Source: Candidatus Paceibacter sp. (lineage in GTDB: Bacteria > Patescibacteriota > Minisyncoccia > Phycocordibacterales > BOKC01). From it: 33,192 bases of DNA. Position 1 is the stretch's first letter, and each line of letters opens with the position of its first letter. The translations under genes were made by a program, and so were the position numbers. The stretch covers positions 1-33,192 of the forward strand of contig DYGD01000008.1 of the NCBI GenBank assembly GCA_020724885.1, read 5' to 3'. The notes beneath the pieces were generated by a model. The model was not told the origin of the DNA. It ran no database searches and saw only the letters and a program-made list of their open reading frames with translations. This document shows positions 1 to 9,148 of the stretch, in pieces.

Positions 1-248
1 GTTAATTAACTGCTAATTATACAGAATCGGTGTCAAAAATTTGGGGTCCGGGCCAATGATTATTTTGCATGGCGCGAGTTTTTCCAAAAAATCGGCTCGA
101 ACCCGATTCTCAAAGACAAAACGCTTTCATGCAATTGGGGGGAACTTTGGGATTTCACCGCTTCCGCCCTTGGCGGAAGCGACATTGATAGCGCGATTTT
201 GGCTTCCGCAAAATCGCTCCGCTTATTTAATTCCGAACAAGTTTCGTA
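1..248. other. non-coding spacer with small hairpins
   Basis: I see no convincing gene here; the short open frames lack a start signal and recognisable motifs. Two hairpins are visible: 159-181 (ten-base arms around CTT) and 193-217 (GCGATTTT pairing with AAAATCGC). Neither is followed by a clean T-run on the plus strand. The stretch lies downstream of the minus-strand tRNA-Ala gene, so one hairpin could help end that transcript, but this is only a guess. Confidence 0.5.
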
Positions 249-324
249 TGGTGGACTGTACCGGAATTGCACCGGTGACCTCTCGAATGCGAATCGAGTG
301 TTCTACTAACTGAACTAACAGCCC
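249..324 (-). tRNA. tRNA-Ala (anticodon CGC), CCA encoded
   Basis: The minus strand folds as a full cloverleaf. The acceptor GGGCTGT pairs with ACAGTCC and includes G3-U70, the alanine identity pair. The D stem is GTTC/GAAC. The anticodon stem CTCGA/TCGAG closes loop TTCGCAT, giving anticodon CGC (reads GCG). The T stem is ACCGG/CCGGT. The mature body is 252-324 and 249-251 encode CCA. Oddly, the D loop (AGTTAGTA) lacks the G18-G19 pair and the T loop is TGCAATT, with G where U55 normally sits. It stands next to tRNA-Ala(TGC) on the same strand. Confidence 0.9.
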
Positions 325-360
325 CTGCCGCCTGCCACGTATTAAGATTTTCATTACTTT

Positions 361-433
361 TGGACCCTAGCGGATTCGAACCGCTGACCTCCTCATTGCA
401 AATGAGGCGCTCTACCAACTAAGCTAAGGGCCC
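361..433 (-). tRNA. tRNA-Ala (anticodon TGC)
   Basis: This is a canonical cloverleaf on the minus strand. The acceptor GGGCCCT/AGGGTCC carries the G3-U70 alanine identity pair. The D arm has the usual GG (AGTTGGTA). The anticodon stem CCTCA/TGAGG closes loop TTTGCAA, giving anticodon TGC. The T loop is a normal TTCGAAT. CCA is not encoded (the next bases are AAA), so a CCA-adding enzyme is needed. It is probably co-transcribed with tRNA-Ala(CGC), 36 bases downstream. Confidence 0.95.
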
Positions 434-732
434 ACCACAGGACTCGATTCTTAATTATACACTCCTTGTCAGCGTAATCTCGAAAGACATATTCGCTATG
501 CTCATTATTTTTCGGGACAAACCGGGCGCTCGGACCCCGTCGGCCTCTGGCGGAAACTAAGTCCCGACGATTCTGTCGGGATCCCGACCGCTTGGCGCGT
601 TGGGACTAACGGCCTCCTATTAGCTTCAGATTATACTAAAAAACTTTCGGCTTTTCCACTATTTTTGATAAGAGAAATATGATATGATGGCAAACAACTT
701 AGACAGGCGTAAGTCTGCCGAAGTTTTAATTT
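434..732. other. intergenic region upstream of the carbonic-anhydrase-like gene
   Basis: There is no supported gene in these 299 bases. At 562-588 two alternative hairpins overlap: TCCCGAC pairs with GTCGGGA across GATTCT, and GTCGGGATCCCGAC is itself a perfect palindrome. A TATGAT box at 683-688 could be a -10 element for the gene at 733, which would then have a leader of about 40 nt, but I find no matching -35 box. Promoters for the minus-strand tRNA genes should also lie here, but I could not identify one. Confidence 0.45.
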
Positions 733-1623
733 ATGGAAAATTTTAATATAGAAAATAGGCCAGAAAGATCAACCTTAACCGCCGAGCAAGTTCAAAATCA
801 TATTGAATCGGCGCAAATTAGGTGGGTTAAAGCGGTAGAGCTTTTACACGAAACACCGGAAGCTTGTGTTGACGGTCGACGAACCGAAGGAGCTATTGGC
901 ACACCCGGAGGAAATGCCGGAGAGTTTATTTTATTTCTAGCTGCCGCCGAAGCGGCTTCGGGACGGGAAATTAATTCGGAAGAAATAGACGGCATTCTCG
1001 CTCGTTATCTTCAAGCGACCGGCAAGTTTTATATGCACACCGACTCTCATGCTTTGGAAATAGCTGCCGTTAGACAAGGGTTATTGGGAGAAACTTTAGG
1101 TCAAGAGGATAGACAAGAAATTTTAGAAAAGTTAACCCGACCGGAAAATATCGGTTGCGGGCATATTAGAAATATGATGCAAAACCCCGAACAATACGGG
1201 GTCAGGGCAGAGCTGGTAAAAAAGGCGTTAGAAGAAATAATTAAAGCAAGTTGGAAAAATGAAGATATAGAGATTGAGGTTTTAAAAGGCGAACACACCG
1301 AAGGCGCAGTGGTTAATGTTGTGATTGAGGATGAGGTGGATGAAAATACAGAAATTCCGGCAATTCCTCCTAACCTAGATGGCGAAGAAATGTTTGTCAA
1401 TCATCCGCAAGTTGCTGGATTTTTAAGACGGGAAATTAGCCGGGAAGTCGGCGAAATTATCGGCTTTGAAATTGATGCCGGCAAATTTAGCCAACAAATC
1501 AAAACTCTCGCTGAAAAACAACTCAAAGCAACAGTCGGAAAATTAGCGGACGGTTTGCCAATTTACAATGCGGTTTTTGATCCAGTCGACAAAAAATTGA
1601 TAAGGGTTGAAAAAGTGACTTAA
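733..1623 (+). CDS. putative carbonic-anhydrase-like metal protein
   Basis: A 296-residue protein, probably cytosolic, with no signal peptide or membrane helix. The N-terminal half has CVDGR (C45, D47, R49), matching the C-x-D-x-R metal and gating signature of beta and cadmium-type (CDCA) carbonic anhydrases. It also has GTPGGNAGEF (56-65), HTDSHA (H102 and H106) and GCGH (C142). In beta enzymes a His-x-x-Cys ligand pair lies at about this distance from the first Cys; here the equivalent Cys position is Ser105, so C142 may serve as the third ligand. The second half (about 185-296) is unassigned. The gene ends 16 bases before atpB, and the likely atp promoter overlaps its 3' end. A role in CO2/bicarbonate exchange is an inference; another Zn or Cd enzyme is possible. 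Confidence 0.4.
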   Translation: MENFNIENRPERSTLTAEQVQNHIESAQIRWVKAVELLHETPEACVDGRRTEGAIGTPGGNAGEFILFLAAAEAASGREINSEEIDGILARYLQATGKFYMHTDSHALEIAAVRQGLLGETLGQEDRQEILEKLTRPENIGCGHIRNMMQNPEQYGVRAELVKKALEEIIKASWKNEDIEIEVLKGEHTEGAVVNVVIEDEVDENTEIPAIPPNLDGEEMFVNHPQVAGFLRREISREVGEIIGFEIDAGKFSQQIKTLAEKQLKATVGKLADGLPIYNAVFDPVDKKLIRVEKVT

Positions 1624-1635
1624 TGAAATTATCAA
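1607..1635 (+). promoter_or_regulatory. putative atp operon promoter
   Basis: TTGAAA (1607-1612) and TATCAA (1630-1635) are separated by exactly 17 bases, inside the end of the upstream gene. The atpB start codon follows only four bases after the -10 box, so the transcript would start at or very near the ATG. I see no Shine-Dalgarno sequence before atpB. Confidence 0.4.
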
Positions 1636-1639
1636 CAGA

Positions 1640-2410
1640 ATGAAAGATATTCACATCAGTTTACAAGCGGAAACTTTGGGACATTTCTTGGGATTGCCAA
1701 TCACCAACAGTATCATTTTGTCTTTATTGGCCGGTTTAGTTTTGGTTGGCGGGGGGATGCTAGTGGCAAGCCGTCTTAAGCCGGTACCCGGTAAATCCCA
1801 AAACGTTGCGGAGATCGCCATAGACGGCACTCTATCTTTTATGGGTCAGGTTTTGGGCGACCAAAAGCAGGCGTTGAAATTTTTCCCGCTAGTGGCGACA
1901 ATTTTCTTTTTTATTTTGCTAAACAATTGGTTGGGAGTTTTACCCGGTATCGGCTCTATCGGGATTTTTACCGATGTGCACGGCCACCAAGAATTTGTCC
2001 CGCTCTTTCGCGCCGCTGGAGCTGATTTGAATACCACTCTGGCTTTAGCGATCGTCGCTGTTTTAGCAACTCAAATTTTTGCTATAAAAAAACTTGGGTT
2101 TTTCAAACAGGCGGGGAAGTATTTTGATTTTAAACACGGGCCAATTCACTTTTTTGTCGGGATTCTGGAGTTAGTCGGAGAATTTGCCAAAGTCCTTTCT
2201 TTTTCTTTCCGTCTTTTTGGAAATATTTTCGCCGGCGAAGTTCTTTTGATAATTATGCTGTCGCTTCTGCCATTATTTGCAACTTTTGCCGTTTTACCCT
2301 TTTTCCTGCTAGAATATTTTGTAGGCTTTATTCAAGCGTTGGTTTTTGCTATGCTTACGCTGGTGTTTCTGAAAGTCGCAACGATGGAAGCAGAAGTGAT
2401 GGAGCATTGA
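1640..2410 (+). CDS. atpB: F1Fo ATP synthase subunit a
   Basis: A membrane-embedded Fo stator subunit that forms the ion half-channels next to the c ring. The 256-residue protein has five to six hydrophobic segments. The essential arginine is R191 in FSFRLFGNIFAGE, the family hallmark. The C-terminal helices (IQALVFAMLTLVF) are intact and the length is normal. It opens the operon atpB-E-F-H-A-G-D-C; no atpI is seen upstream. It lacks a Shine-Dalgarno site. Its C-terminus is encoded by a short stretch (ATGGAAGCAGAA) that recurs at the start of atpE, which may be coincidence. Confidence 0.97.
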   Translation: MKDIHISLQAETLGHFLGLPITNSIILSLLAGLVLVGGGMLVASRLKPVPGKSQNVAEIAIDGTLSFMGQVLGDQKQALKFFPLVATIFFFILLNNWLGVLPGIGSIGIFTDVHGHQEFVPLFRAAGADLNTTLALAIVAVLATQIFAIKKLGFFKQAGKYFDFKHGPIHFFVGILELVGEFAKVLSFSFRLFGNIFAGEVLLIIMLSLLPLFATFAVLPFFLLEYFVGFIQALVFAMLTLVFLKVATMEAEVMEH

Positions 2411-2504
2411 TGGGGTACAGGGTATAGCCAATAGGGTTTAGTGAATTATTAAAAAAATGGTCGTAATTTAATTACAAATCATTAGTTATAAGTCAAAAAA
2501 TATT

Positions 2505-2732
2505 ATGGAAGCAGAATCAATGAGATTATTGGCGTCTGCCCTGGCAATAGGTTTGGGCGCAATCGGTCCGGCAATAGCTATCGGTATCTTGGCCGGCAAA
2601 GCCATGGAATCAATAGGAAGGAATCCGGAAGCGGCGCCAAAAATTCAGACCGCTATGATTTTGGCAATTGCTTTCGCCGAGGCCATTGCAATTTACGCCT
2701 TGGTGGTAGCACTCATCATAAAATTCGTTTAG
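2505..2732 (+). CDS. atpE: F1Fo ATP synthase subunit c
   Basis: A 75-residue two-helix proteolipid forming the Fo rotor ring. The ion-carrying carboxylate is E59 ([12 protein letters not shown]) and the polar loop is GRNPEA (38-43). In sodium-type rings a Gln sits in helix 1 and Ser-Thr follow the Glu. Here those positions are I26, A60 and I61, so the ring is predicted to be proton-driven. An alternative start at M6 exists; neither ATG has a clear Shine-Dalgarno site. It is separated from atpB by 94 bases and from atpF by 91 bases of repeat-like spacer, which is loose for an atp operon. Confidence 0.96.
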   Translation: MEAESMRLLASALAIGLGAIGPAIAIGILAGKAMESIGRNPEAAPKIQTAMILAIAFAEAIAIYALVVALIIKFV

Positions 2733-2823
2733 AAATCCGACACCGATACACAAACTTGGACGAATGACGCTAATAAAGAATTCGTAAATTCGCGTCAATT
2801 CGTGGATTAGTGTTGATATAGAC
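2733..2823. repeat. repeat-like spacer between atpE and atpF
   Basis: This non-coding 91-base spacer contains near-repeats of the phrase ATTCGTAAATTCGCGTC / AATTCGTGGATTAGTGTT. It is unlike the surrounding coding sequence and resembles dispersed intergenic filler rather than a regulatory leader. I see no stable hairpin. Whether it recurs elsewhere in the genome cannot be seen from this window. Confidence 0.35.
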
Positions 2824-3345
2824 ATGCAGGAACTACTACAAAATCTGGGTATTGACTGGAAAATATTGATCGCTCAAACGATCAACTTTGTTTTAATTCT
2901 ATGGTTATTAAACCGGTTTGTCTTTAAAAAAATCGTCAAACACCTGGACGAAAGAAAAAATAAGATAGAGCAGGGACTAGTATTAACGGAAAAAGCTAAA
3001 AGAGAAATAGAACAAATAAGTGAAGCGAGGCAGAGAGAAATCAAAAAAGCCAGGGAAGAAGCAGAAAAAATTTTGAATGACGCCAGAAGTAGCTCGGTTG
3101 AAAAAGAAAAAGCCGCTATGTCGTTAGCAAGGTTAGAGGCAGAAAAAGTGATTGGAAAAGCCAAGATGGAAGCCGTGCAAGAAAAGAAAGACGCTGTTTT
3201 GGAGGCAAAATCAGAAATAAAAAAATTGGCTTTAATGGTAGCCGAGAAAATGCTCCATCGCAGTGTTAAAGAAGAAGATCAGGAAAACGCTGCTAGAGAA
3301 ATACTTGAAAATTTAGAAAAAACTGATTATGCAAAACAGGTCTAA
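2824..3345 (+). CDS. atpF: F1Fo ATP synthase subunit b
   Basis: The peripheral-stalk subunit linking Fo to F1. The 173-residue protein has one N-terminal membrane helix (about residues 14-36, ending NRFVFKKI) followed by a long charged helix (about 40-150, rich in Lys, Glu, Ala and Arg) that forms the dimeric coiled coil. The length is normal for the family. Its end overlaps the atpH start by 17 bases, so the two are probably translationally coupled. Confidence 0.94.
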   Translation: MQELLQNLGIDWKILIAQTINFVLILWLLNRFVFKKIVKHLDERKNKIEQGLVLTEKAKREIEQISEARQREIKKAREEAEKILNDARSSSVEKEKAAMSLARLEAEKVIGKAKMEAVQEKKDAVLEAKSEIKKLALMVAEKMLHRSVKEEDQENAAREILENLEKTDYAKQV

Positions 3346-3736
3346 AAAATACGCTGACGCAATGGTTGAGATCTTGAAAATAGCCGAAGGAGAAGACGAG
3401 ATCAAAAAAAAGGCCCAAAAACTAAAATCTCTTCTGGAAAAAAGAGGGGATATAAAATTAACTGGCGATATATTAAGAGAATTTTATAAAGGGTGGAAAA
3501 CCAGAAACGGGCAGATTGCCAAATTGATTACTGCAAAGAAAATGCCCGAAAAATCAGTCAGACAAATAAAAACGGGTGTGGAATCAAAAGGGTATATCCT
3601 GGAAGAGATGGTTGAACCAGATCTGATAGGAGGCGCAAAATTATTTTTAGGCAATCACTACCTAATCGACTCTTCTTTCAAAGGCAAGCTATTAAGATTA
3701 GAAAAAGTAATACAATCAAGCAAAGATGACCAATAA
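3329..3736 (+). CDS. atpH: F1Fo ATP synthase subunit delta (short)
   Basis: The delta subunit caps F1 and joins it to the b stalk. The 135-residue protein starts with [12 protein letters not shown], typical of the delta N-terminal helical domain, and ends with a conserved-looking C-terminal segment ([19 protein letters not shown]). Common delta subunits have about 175 residues, so the N-terminal helical bundle appears reduced. It overlaps atpF upstream and atpA downstream (11 bases), which supports its identity by position. Confidence 0.85.
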   Translation: MQNRSKKYADAMVEILKIAEGEDEIKKKAQKLKSLLEKRGDIKLTGDILREFYKGWKTRNGQIAKLITAKKMPEKSVRQIKTGVESKGYILEEMVEPDLIGGAKLFLGNHYLIDSSFKGKLLRLEKVIQSSKDDQ

Positions 3737-5252
3737 AGATTTTACATTTGATATTTTAAAAAAAGAACTTGAGGGGATTAATGTAAACCTCGGCGGGGAA
3801 GAGGTCGGAAAAGTCATCAGTGTCGGTGACGGCGTAACCCAGATCGAAGGTCTGCCCGGAGTTCTCTTTTCAGAGATGGTAGAAATTGGCGAGAAGGCGG
3901 TGCCAGCCATGGTCTTGAATTTGGAAGAATATTCCGTCGGGGCCGTAATTTTAGGCGACGACACTAAAATCAAAGAAGGTGACGTGGTGAAAAAGACGGG
4001 GCAGGTTCTTTCTGTGCCGGTAGGCGAGCCACTTTTGGGTAGAGTGGTTAATCCGCTTGGCAGGCCAATAGACGGCAAGCCCAGCATAGAAGCAAAAGAT
4101 TTTCTGCCGATAGAAAGACAGGCACCGTCGGTTTTTGACCGCCAAAGCGTTGATACACCGCTTTCTACCGGCATAAAAGTCATTGACGCGACCATTCCAG
4201 TCGGACGTGGCCAGAGAGAGCTCATCATCGGCGATCGGCAAATAGGAAAAACCGCGCTTGCTCAAGATGCAATTTTGAATCAATTGAACGAGCCGGAAGA
4301 CAAACGGCCAATCTGCATATATGTCGCCATCGGCCAAAAAGCGTCAAAGGTTGCCAAATTTGTCCAAGAACTTGAAGAAAAAGGCGCTATGGACTTCACC
4401 ATCGTGGTGGCCGCTAACGCTTCAGAACCGGCGCCACTTTGGTATATCGCCCCATATGCCGGCTGTTCAATGGGAGAGTATTTTAGGGACAAGGGCAGAG
4501 ATGTTTTAATAATCTACGACGATCTGTCAAAACATGCTTGGGCTTGGCGTCAGATTGCCTTGCTGTTGCGCCGGCCACCCGGACGCGAGGCCTACCCAGG
4601 CGACGTTTTTTATCTGCACTCTCGCCTTTTAGAAAGAGCTGCCAGATTATCTGAAAAAAAAGGCGGGGGCTCTCTGACGGCCTTACCAATAATCGAAACC
4701 CAATTAGGAGATGTTTCCGCCTATATTCCAACCAACGTCATCTCCATTACCGATGGGCAAATTTATCTTGAGTCGGACTTGTTCTCAAAGGGACAAAGAC
4801 CAGCGGTTAATATCGGATTGTCAGTTTCCCGCGTTGGCTCGGCCGCCCAAACCAAGGCAATGAAAAAAGTTGCGGCTAAATTAAAGCTGGACTTGGCGCA
4901 ATTCCAAGAATTAGCGGCCTTTGCTCAATTTGCCCAGGACTTGGATAAAGAAACACGAGCTAAAATAGACCGCGGTGAACGACTGATGGAAATTTTAAAA
5001 CAAGATCAATACAGGCCAATACCTTTTGAAGAGCAGGTGGCTGTTTTACTGGCAGTTAATGAAGGATTTTTTGATCAAACACCACTAGAAAAAGTTCGGG
5101 ACGTTGAAAGCCGTCTGATACAATACATTACAGACAACCACGGTAGTATTTTAAAGAAAATCCGGGAATCGAGGGACTTGGATGATGAGACGAAAAATCA
5201 GCTTAAAGAAGCTTTGGGTAATTTTCAATTTTCAATGACCAATTTTCAATGA
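3726..5252 (+). CDS. atpA: F1Fo ATP synthase subunit alpha
   Basis: The non-catalytic nucleotide-binding F1 subunit. The 508-residue protein contains the Walker A loop GDRQIGKT (169-176; usually GDRQTGKT), the Walker B region [12 protein letters not shown], and the [10 protein letters not shown] segment with the arginine finger that reaches into the beta active site. The last residues ([10 protein letters not shown]) are encoded by an AT-rich intergenic repeat that continues to the atpG start. The natural C-terminus was therefore probably shorter and has been extended by repeat invasion. Confidence 0.97.
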   Translation: MTNKDFTFDILKKELEGINVNLGGEEVGKVISVGDGVTQIEGLPGVLFSEMVEIGEKAVPAMVLNLEEYSVGAVILGDDTKIKEGDVVKKTGQVLSVPVGEPLLGRVVNPLGRPIDGKPSIEAKDFLPIERQAPSVFDRQSVDTPLSTGIKVIDATIPVGRGQRELIIGDRQIGKTALAQDAILNQLNEPEDKRPICIYVAIGQKASKVAKFVQELEEKGAMDFTIVVAANASEPAPLWYIAPYAGCSMGEYFRDKGRDVLIIYDDLSKHAWAWRQIALLLRRPPGREAYPGDVFYLHSRLLERAARLSEKKGGGSLTALPIIETQLGDVSAYIPTNVISITDGQIYLESDLFSKGQRPAVNIGLSVSRVGSAAQTKAMKKVAAKLKLDLAQFQELAAFAQFAQDLDKETRAKIDRGERLMEILKQDQYRPIPFEEQVAVLLAVNEGFFDQTPLEKVRDVESRLIQYITDNHGSILKKIRESRDLDDETKNQLKEALGNFQFSMTNFQ

Positions 5253-5307
5253 ATTTTCAAACTCCAATTATCAAAAATGGAAAATTAATAATTGATAATT
5301 CTAATTC
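5219..5307. repeat. AT-rich TTTTCAA repeat spanning the atpA end
   Basis: Several close copies of ATTTTCAAT (5221, 5230, 5240 and 5252 regions), followed by inverted-looking AAAATTAATAATTGATAATT, fill the atpA-atpG gap. They encode the last residues of AtpA, including the stop codon. The composition differs sharply from the flanking genes. This resembles a dispersed intergenic repeat rather than a promoter or terminator. Confidence 0.5.
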
Positions 5308-6252
5308 ATGTCTTCCCGCCAATTAAAAACAAAAATAAAATCGGTCCGAAATATCAAGCAGATAACCAAAGCTGTGCAGATGGTCTCGGCAACCAAGATG
5401 CGCCGTTCGCAAACAGTGGCTTTGAATTCCAGGTCATACGCGAAAAAGTCGCTGTTAATCCTCTCTCATTTGCTAAACGACTCAGAGAAGAGAGACGAAG
5501 GGGGATTTCTGTGGCGAGAGCCGAAGCGGGCAGAAAAAACCGCACTCATTGTAATTACTTCCGATAAAGGCCTGGCTGGAAATTTTAATAATGCCGTCTT
5601 GCGTAAATCTTGGCAGTGGAAAGAAACTGAAGAAAAAGAGGGTCGGGAAGTTGAAGTTGTCGCCGTCGGCAAAAAAGCCCGGGACTTTTTCAAAAAAAGA
5701 AACTCAGTCATTACCGCAGAATTTTTAAATTTTGGCGATATAATTACTTTTGAAGACACTCGGCCTCTCGGCCAATGGATTCTGGACAACTTTAAAGACG
5801 GGAGATACAGAAAAATTTTTATCTGCTCTAATCAATTTGTTTCAGCACTGGTGCAAAAAGTGGAAATAAGTCAGATTCTTCCGCTTAAAAATGAAACCTT
5901 GCAACAAGTCATCAATAGCATCGTTCCCAAGGCCGGAAAATATTCAGAACTGGCTGGGCAAGATGAAAAAACAGAAGAAAGTAGAAATATTTCATACCTT
6001 TTAGAACCAACCAGAGGAGAGATAATGGAGAACTTGGCACAGGATTTAATCAGGGTTATGGCGATGTATTTTATTTTTGAGTCAAACGCCTCAGAGCATT
6101 CATCAAGAATGCTGGCAATGAAAAATGCGACAGAGAATGCCGGTCGGCTGCAAGAGGAATTGACTTTAAAGCTCAATAAAGCCAGACAGGCGGGAATTAC
6201 CCAAGAATTAACAGAAATTTCCACCGCCAAGGAAGCATTAACAGCCAATTAA
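5308..6252 (+). CDS. atpG: F1Fo ATP synthase subunit gamma
   Basis: The central rotor shaft of F1. The 314-residue protein begins with the family N-terminal helix (RNIKQITKAVQMVSATKM, residues 14-31) and ends with the antiparallel C-terminal helix (SSRMLAMKNATENAG and LNKARQAGITQELTEI). The middle domain is about 20 residues longer than in many bacteria. The start ATG follows the AT-rich repeat with no Shine-Dalgarno site. Confidence 0.96.
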   Translation: MSSRQLKTKIKSVRNIKQITKAVQMVSATKMRRSQTVALNSRSYAKKSLLILSHLLNDSEKRDEGGFLWREPKRAEKTALIVITSDKGLAGNFNNAVLRKSWQWKETEEKEGREVEVVAVGKKARDFFKKRNSVITAEFLNFGDIITFEDTRPLGQWILDNFKDGRYRKIFICSNQFVSALVQKVEISQILPLKNETLQQVINSIVPKAGKYSELAGQDEKTEESRNISYLLEPTRGEIMENLAQDLIRVMAMYFIFESNASEHSSRMLAMKNATENAGRLQEELTLKLNKARQAGITQELTEISTAKEALTAN

Positions 6253-7650
<1,398 letters not shown>

Positions 7651-7668
7651 AAAAATAACAAATAAGAT

Positions 7669-7914
7669 ATGACATTTCCTCTACAAATCTTTGCAATAGA
7701 TAGAGAAATCTTTGTCGGTGATGCAAAATCACTAATTGTTCCGTCTATAACCGGAGAACTTCAAATTTTACCGGAACACACCACCCTGATATCAATACTC
7801 AAAGAAGGAGATCTCATAATAGAAAAAGTTGACGGCCACGAAGAAAAATATCCAATCGCCGGCGGAACTCTTGAGGTTGGCACGACGGAGACCGTGGTCT
7901 TGGTAAGATTCTAA
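7669..7914 (+). CDS. atpC: F1Fo ATP synthase subunit epsilon, N-terminal domain only
   Basis: Only 81 residues, against about 135 in most bacteria. The N-terminal beta-sandwich is present, with GELQILPEHTTLIS (25-38), GHEEKYPIAGGTLEV (56-70) and a final strand ETVVLVRF. The C-terminal helical hairpin, which in other bacteria inhibits ATP hydrolysis, is absent. The stop is followed directly by spacer and the convergent gene at 7922, so no separate C-terminal piece is hiding. It ends the operon. Confidence 0.93.
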   Translation: MTFPLQIFAIDREIFVGDAKSLIVPSITGELQILPEHTTLISILKEGDLIIEKVDGHEEKYPIAGGTLEVGTTETVVLVRF

Positions 7915-7921
7915 ATTAAAT

Positions 7922-8425
7922 CTAAACAAAGAATGTCTCTGCTGAATTTATTTCGGTATTGTAGACAGCGAAACTAGCTCCGGTATAACCCTGGCTCGGT
8001 TTTATACCGCAAACTGCGCCCGGGTTCAAGAGTAAGGTCTCACCGACTTTTTGATTAAAAACATTGTGAGTGTGGCCGAAAAAAACTGCGTCAAATTCTC
8101 CGGTGCCGGCCAAGAGTTCCGCCAGTTTGGGATAATGGCAAAAAGCGATTTTTCTTCCACCTAATTCTATTTGTCCGTATTCTTTGGCCAGAGGCGTCCA
8201 ATGAATATTCTCACCGCCCCTTTCTTTCATCATTAAATGATCCTCATCAACATTGCCAAGGCAGGCATAAATCGGCAATTCAAATTTAGACAAAACAGCA
8301 GCGGTAAACGGCGCACATAAATCACCGCAAAAGATTACCGCTCCGACTTGGTCTTTGGTCTCGGTAATGATTTTTTCTAAATTGCCGATATGGTCGTGAA
8401 TGTCCGATAAGATTATCACTTTCAT
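7922..8425 (-). CDS. YfcE/MJ0936-type metallophosphoesterase
   Basis: A 167-residue calcineurin-like phosphoesterase, probably cytosolic and dimetal-dependent. Metal-binding motifs are in order: SDIHDH (D8, H10), GDL (D35), GNVDED (N58), H97 in FCHY, and GHTHN (H118, H120). C-terminal NPGAV is also typical of the YfcE/MJ0936 group, which hydrolyses phosphodiesters; the real substrate is unknown. It is convergent with atpC and shares a 42-base divergent promoter region with the VIT-like gene. TATAAT lies seven bases before its ATG, implying an essentially leaderless mRNA. Confidence 0.88.
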   Translation of the reverse strand: MKVIILSDIHDHIGNLEKIITETKDQVGAVIFCGDLCAPFTAAVLSKFELPIYACLGNVDEDHLMMKERGGENIHWTPLAKEYGQIELGGRKIAFCHYPKLAELLAGTGEFDAVFFGHTHNVFNQKVGETLLLNPGAVCGIKPSQGYTGASFAVYNTEINSAETFFV

Positions 8426-8432
8426 AATCTAA

Positions 8433-8457
8433 ATTATACCACCGATTCTGGTATAAT
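8433..8457. promoter_or_regulatory. divergent leaderless promoters
   Basis: Two perfect TATAAT boxes face outward in the gap between divergent genes. The minus-strand copy (8433-8438) is seven bases before the phosphoesterase ATG. The plus-strand copy (8452-8457) is ten bases before the VIT-like ATG. With usual -10 to start-site spacing both transcripts would begin at or within a few bases of the ATG. Confidence 0.55.
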
Positions 8458-8467
8458 TTTAAGAAAT

Positions 8468-9007
8468 ATGATTTTAAAACGAAAAATAATCTCGCAAAAT
8501 AAAACCGCCAAAAAATACTTAGCCGAATTCGTCTACGGCGCCACTGATGGCACGGTTACTACCTTTGCCATTATTGCCGGTGCCATTGGCGCTTCGCTTG
8601 GCTCGGGAATTATTTTGGTTTTGGGATTTGCCAATCTTCTGGCCGATGGCTTTTCTATGGCTATCTCAAATTATCTTTCTACAAAATCACAAAAGGATAT
8701 GCTTAAACAAGAATACTCTGGTAAGAGTCCGATAAAGACTGCCTTGGCAACTTTTTTGTCTTTCGTCGCCATTGGTTTTATTCCACTTTCAGCGTTTGTC
8801 TTCTCTTCATTTAGTCAAATAATTCAAGAAAACAAATTCCTGATTTCTGCGATAATGACGGGAATTGCTTTTTCCGTGATCGGTTGTATCAAAGGTGTCA
8901 TAATCGAGAAAAAACCTATTTTATCTGGTATTGAATCCTTATTGATAGGCGGGGTGGCGGCATTTATCGCCTTTATTGTCGGGTTTATGTTGAAAAATCT
9001 GGTTTAA
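8468..9007 (+). CDS. VIT1/CCC1-family membrane transporter
   Basis: The 179-residue membrane protein starts with the family hallmark FVYGATDGTVTTFAIIAGAIGA (from residue 22) and LLADGFSMAISNYLS (56-70). VIT1/CCC1 proteins export Fe(II) or Mn(II) from the cytosol into vacuoles or out of the cell. Full members have five helices and about 230 residues with a cytosolic metal-binding helical domain between helices 2 and 3. Here that domain is shortened, leaving KSQKDMLKQEYS before the third helix at about residue 88. Transport of iron or manganese is inferred from the family. Confidence 0.85.
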   Translation: MILKRKIISQNKTAKKYLAEFVYGATDGTVTTFAIIAGAIGASLGSGIILVLGFANLLADGFSMAISNYLSTKSQKDMLKQEYSGKSPIKTALATFLSFVAIGFIPLSAFVFSSFSQIIQENKFLISAIMTGIAFSVIGCIKGVIIEKKPILSGIESLLIGGVAAFIAFIVGFMLKNLV

Positions 9008-9090
9008 TTCTTTATAGCACATCAAACTCAAATTATCTTATCCTCACCGACATCAAACTCTCACCCGGCATAAAAATCTGATAGGGAGTT

Positions 9091-9119
9091 TTGACTTTTA
9101 GAAAAAAAGTAATAATATC
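9091..9119 (+). promoter_or_regulatory. sigma-70-like promoter for the 9149 gene
   Basis: TTGACT (9091-9096) is followed after 16-17 bases by TAATATC (9113-9119). The gene then has a short leader with a strong AAAGGAGG ribosome site, unlike its AT-rich neighbours. Confidence 0.5.
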
Positions 9120-9148
9120 TTCTTTTAGAGCACCAAAGGAGGTAGCGG

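Noticed and set aside
2384-2516. Identical ATGGAAGCAGAA at the atpB end and atpE start
   Set aside because: Only 12 bases and both fit the proteins' normal sequence; probably coincidence, not a duplication.
3716-4337. Long minus-strand frames opposite atpA
   Set aside because: They overlap a highly conserved essential gene and show no motif or start signal.
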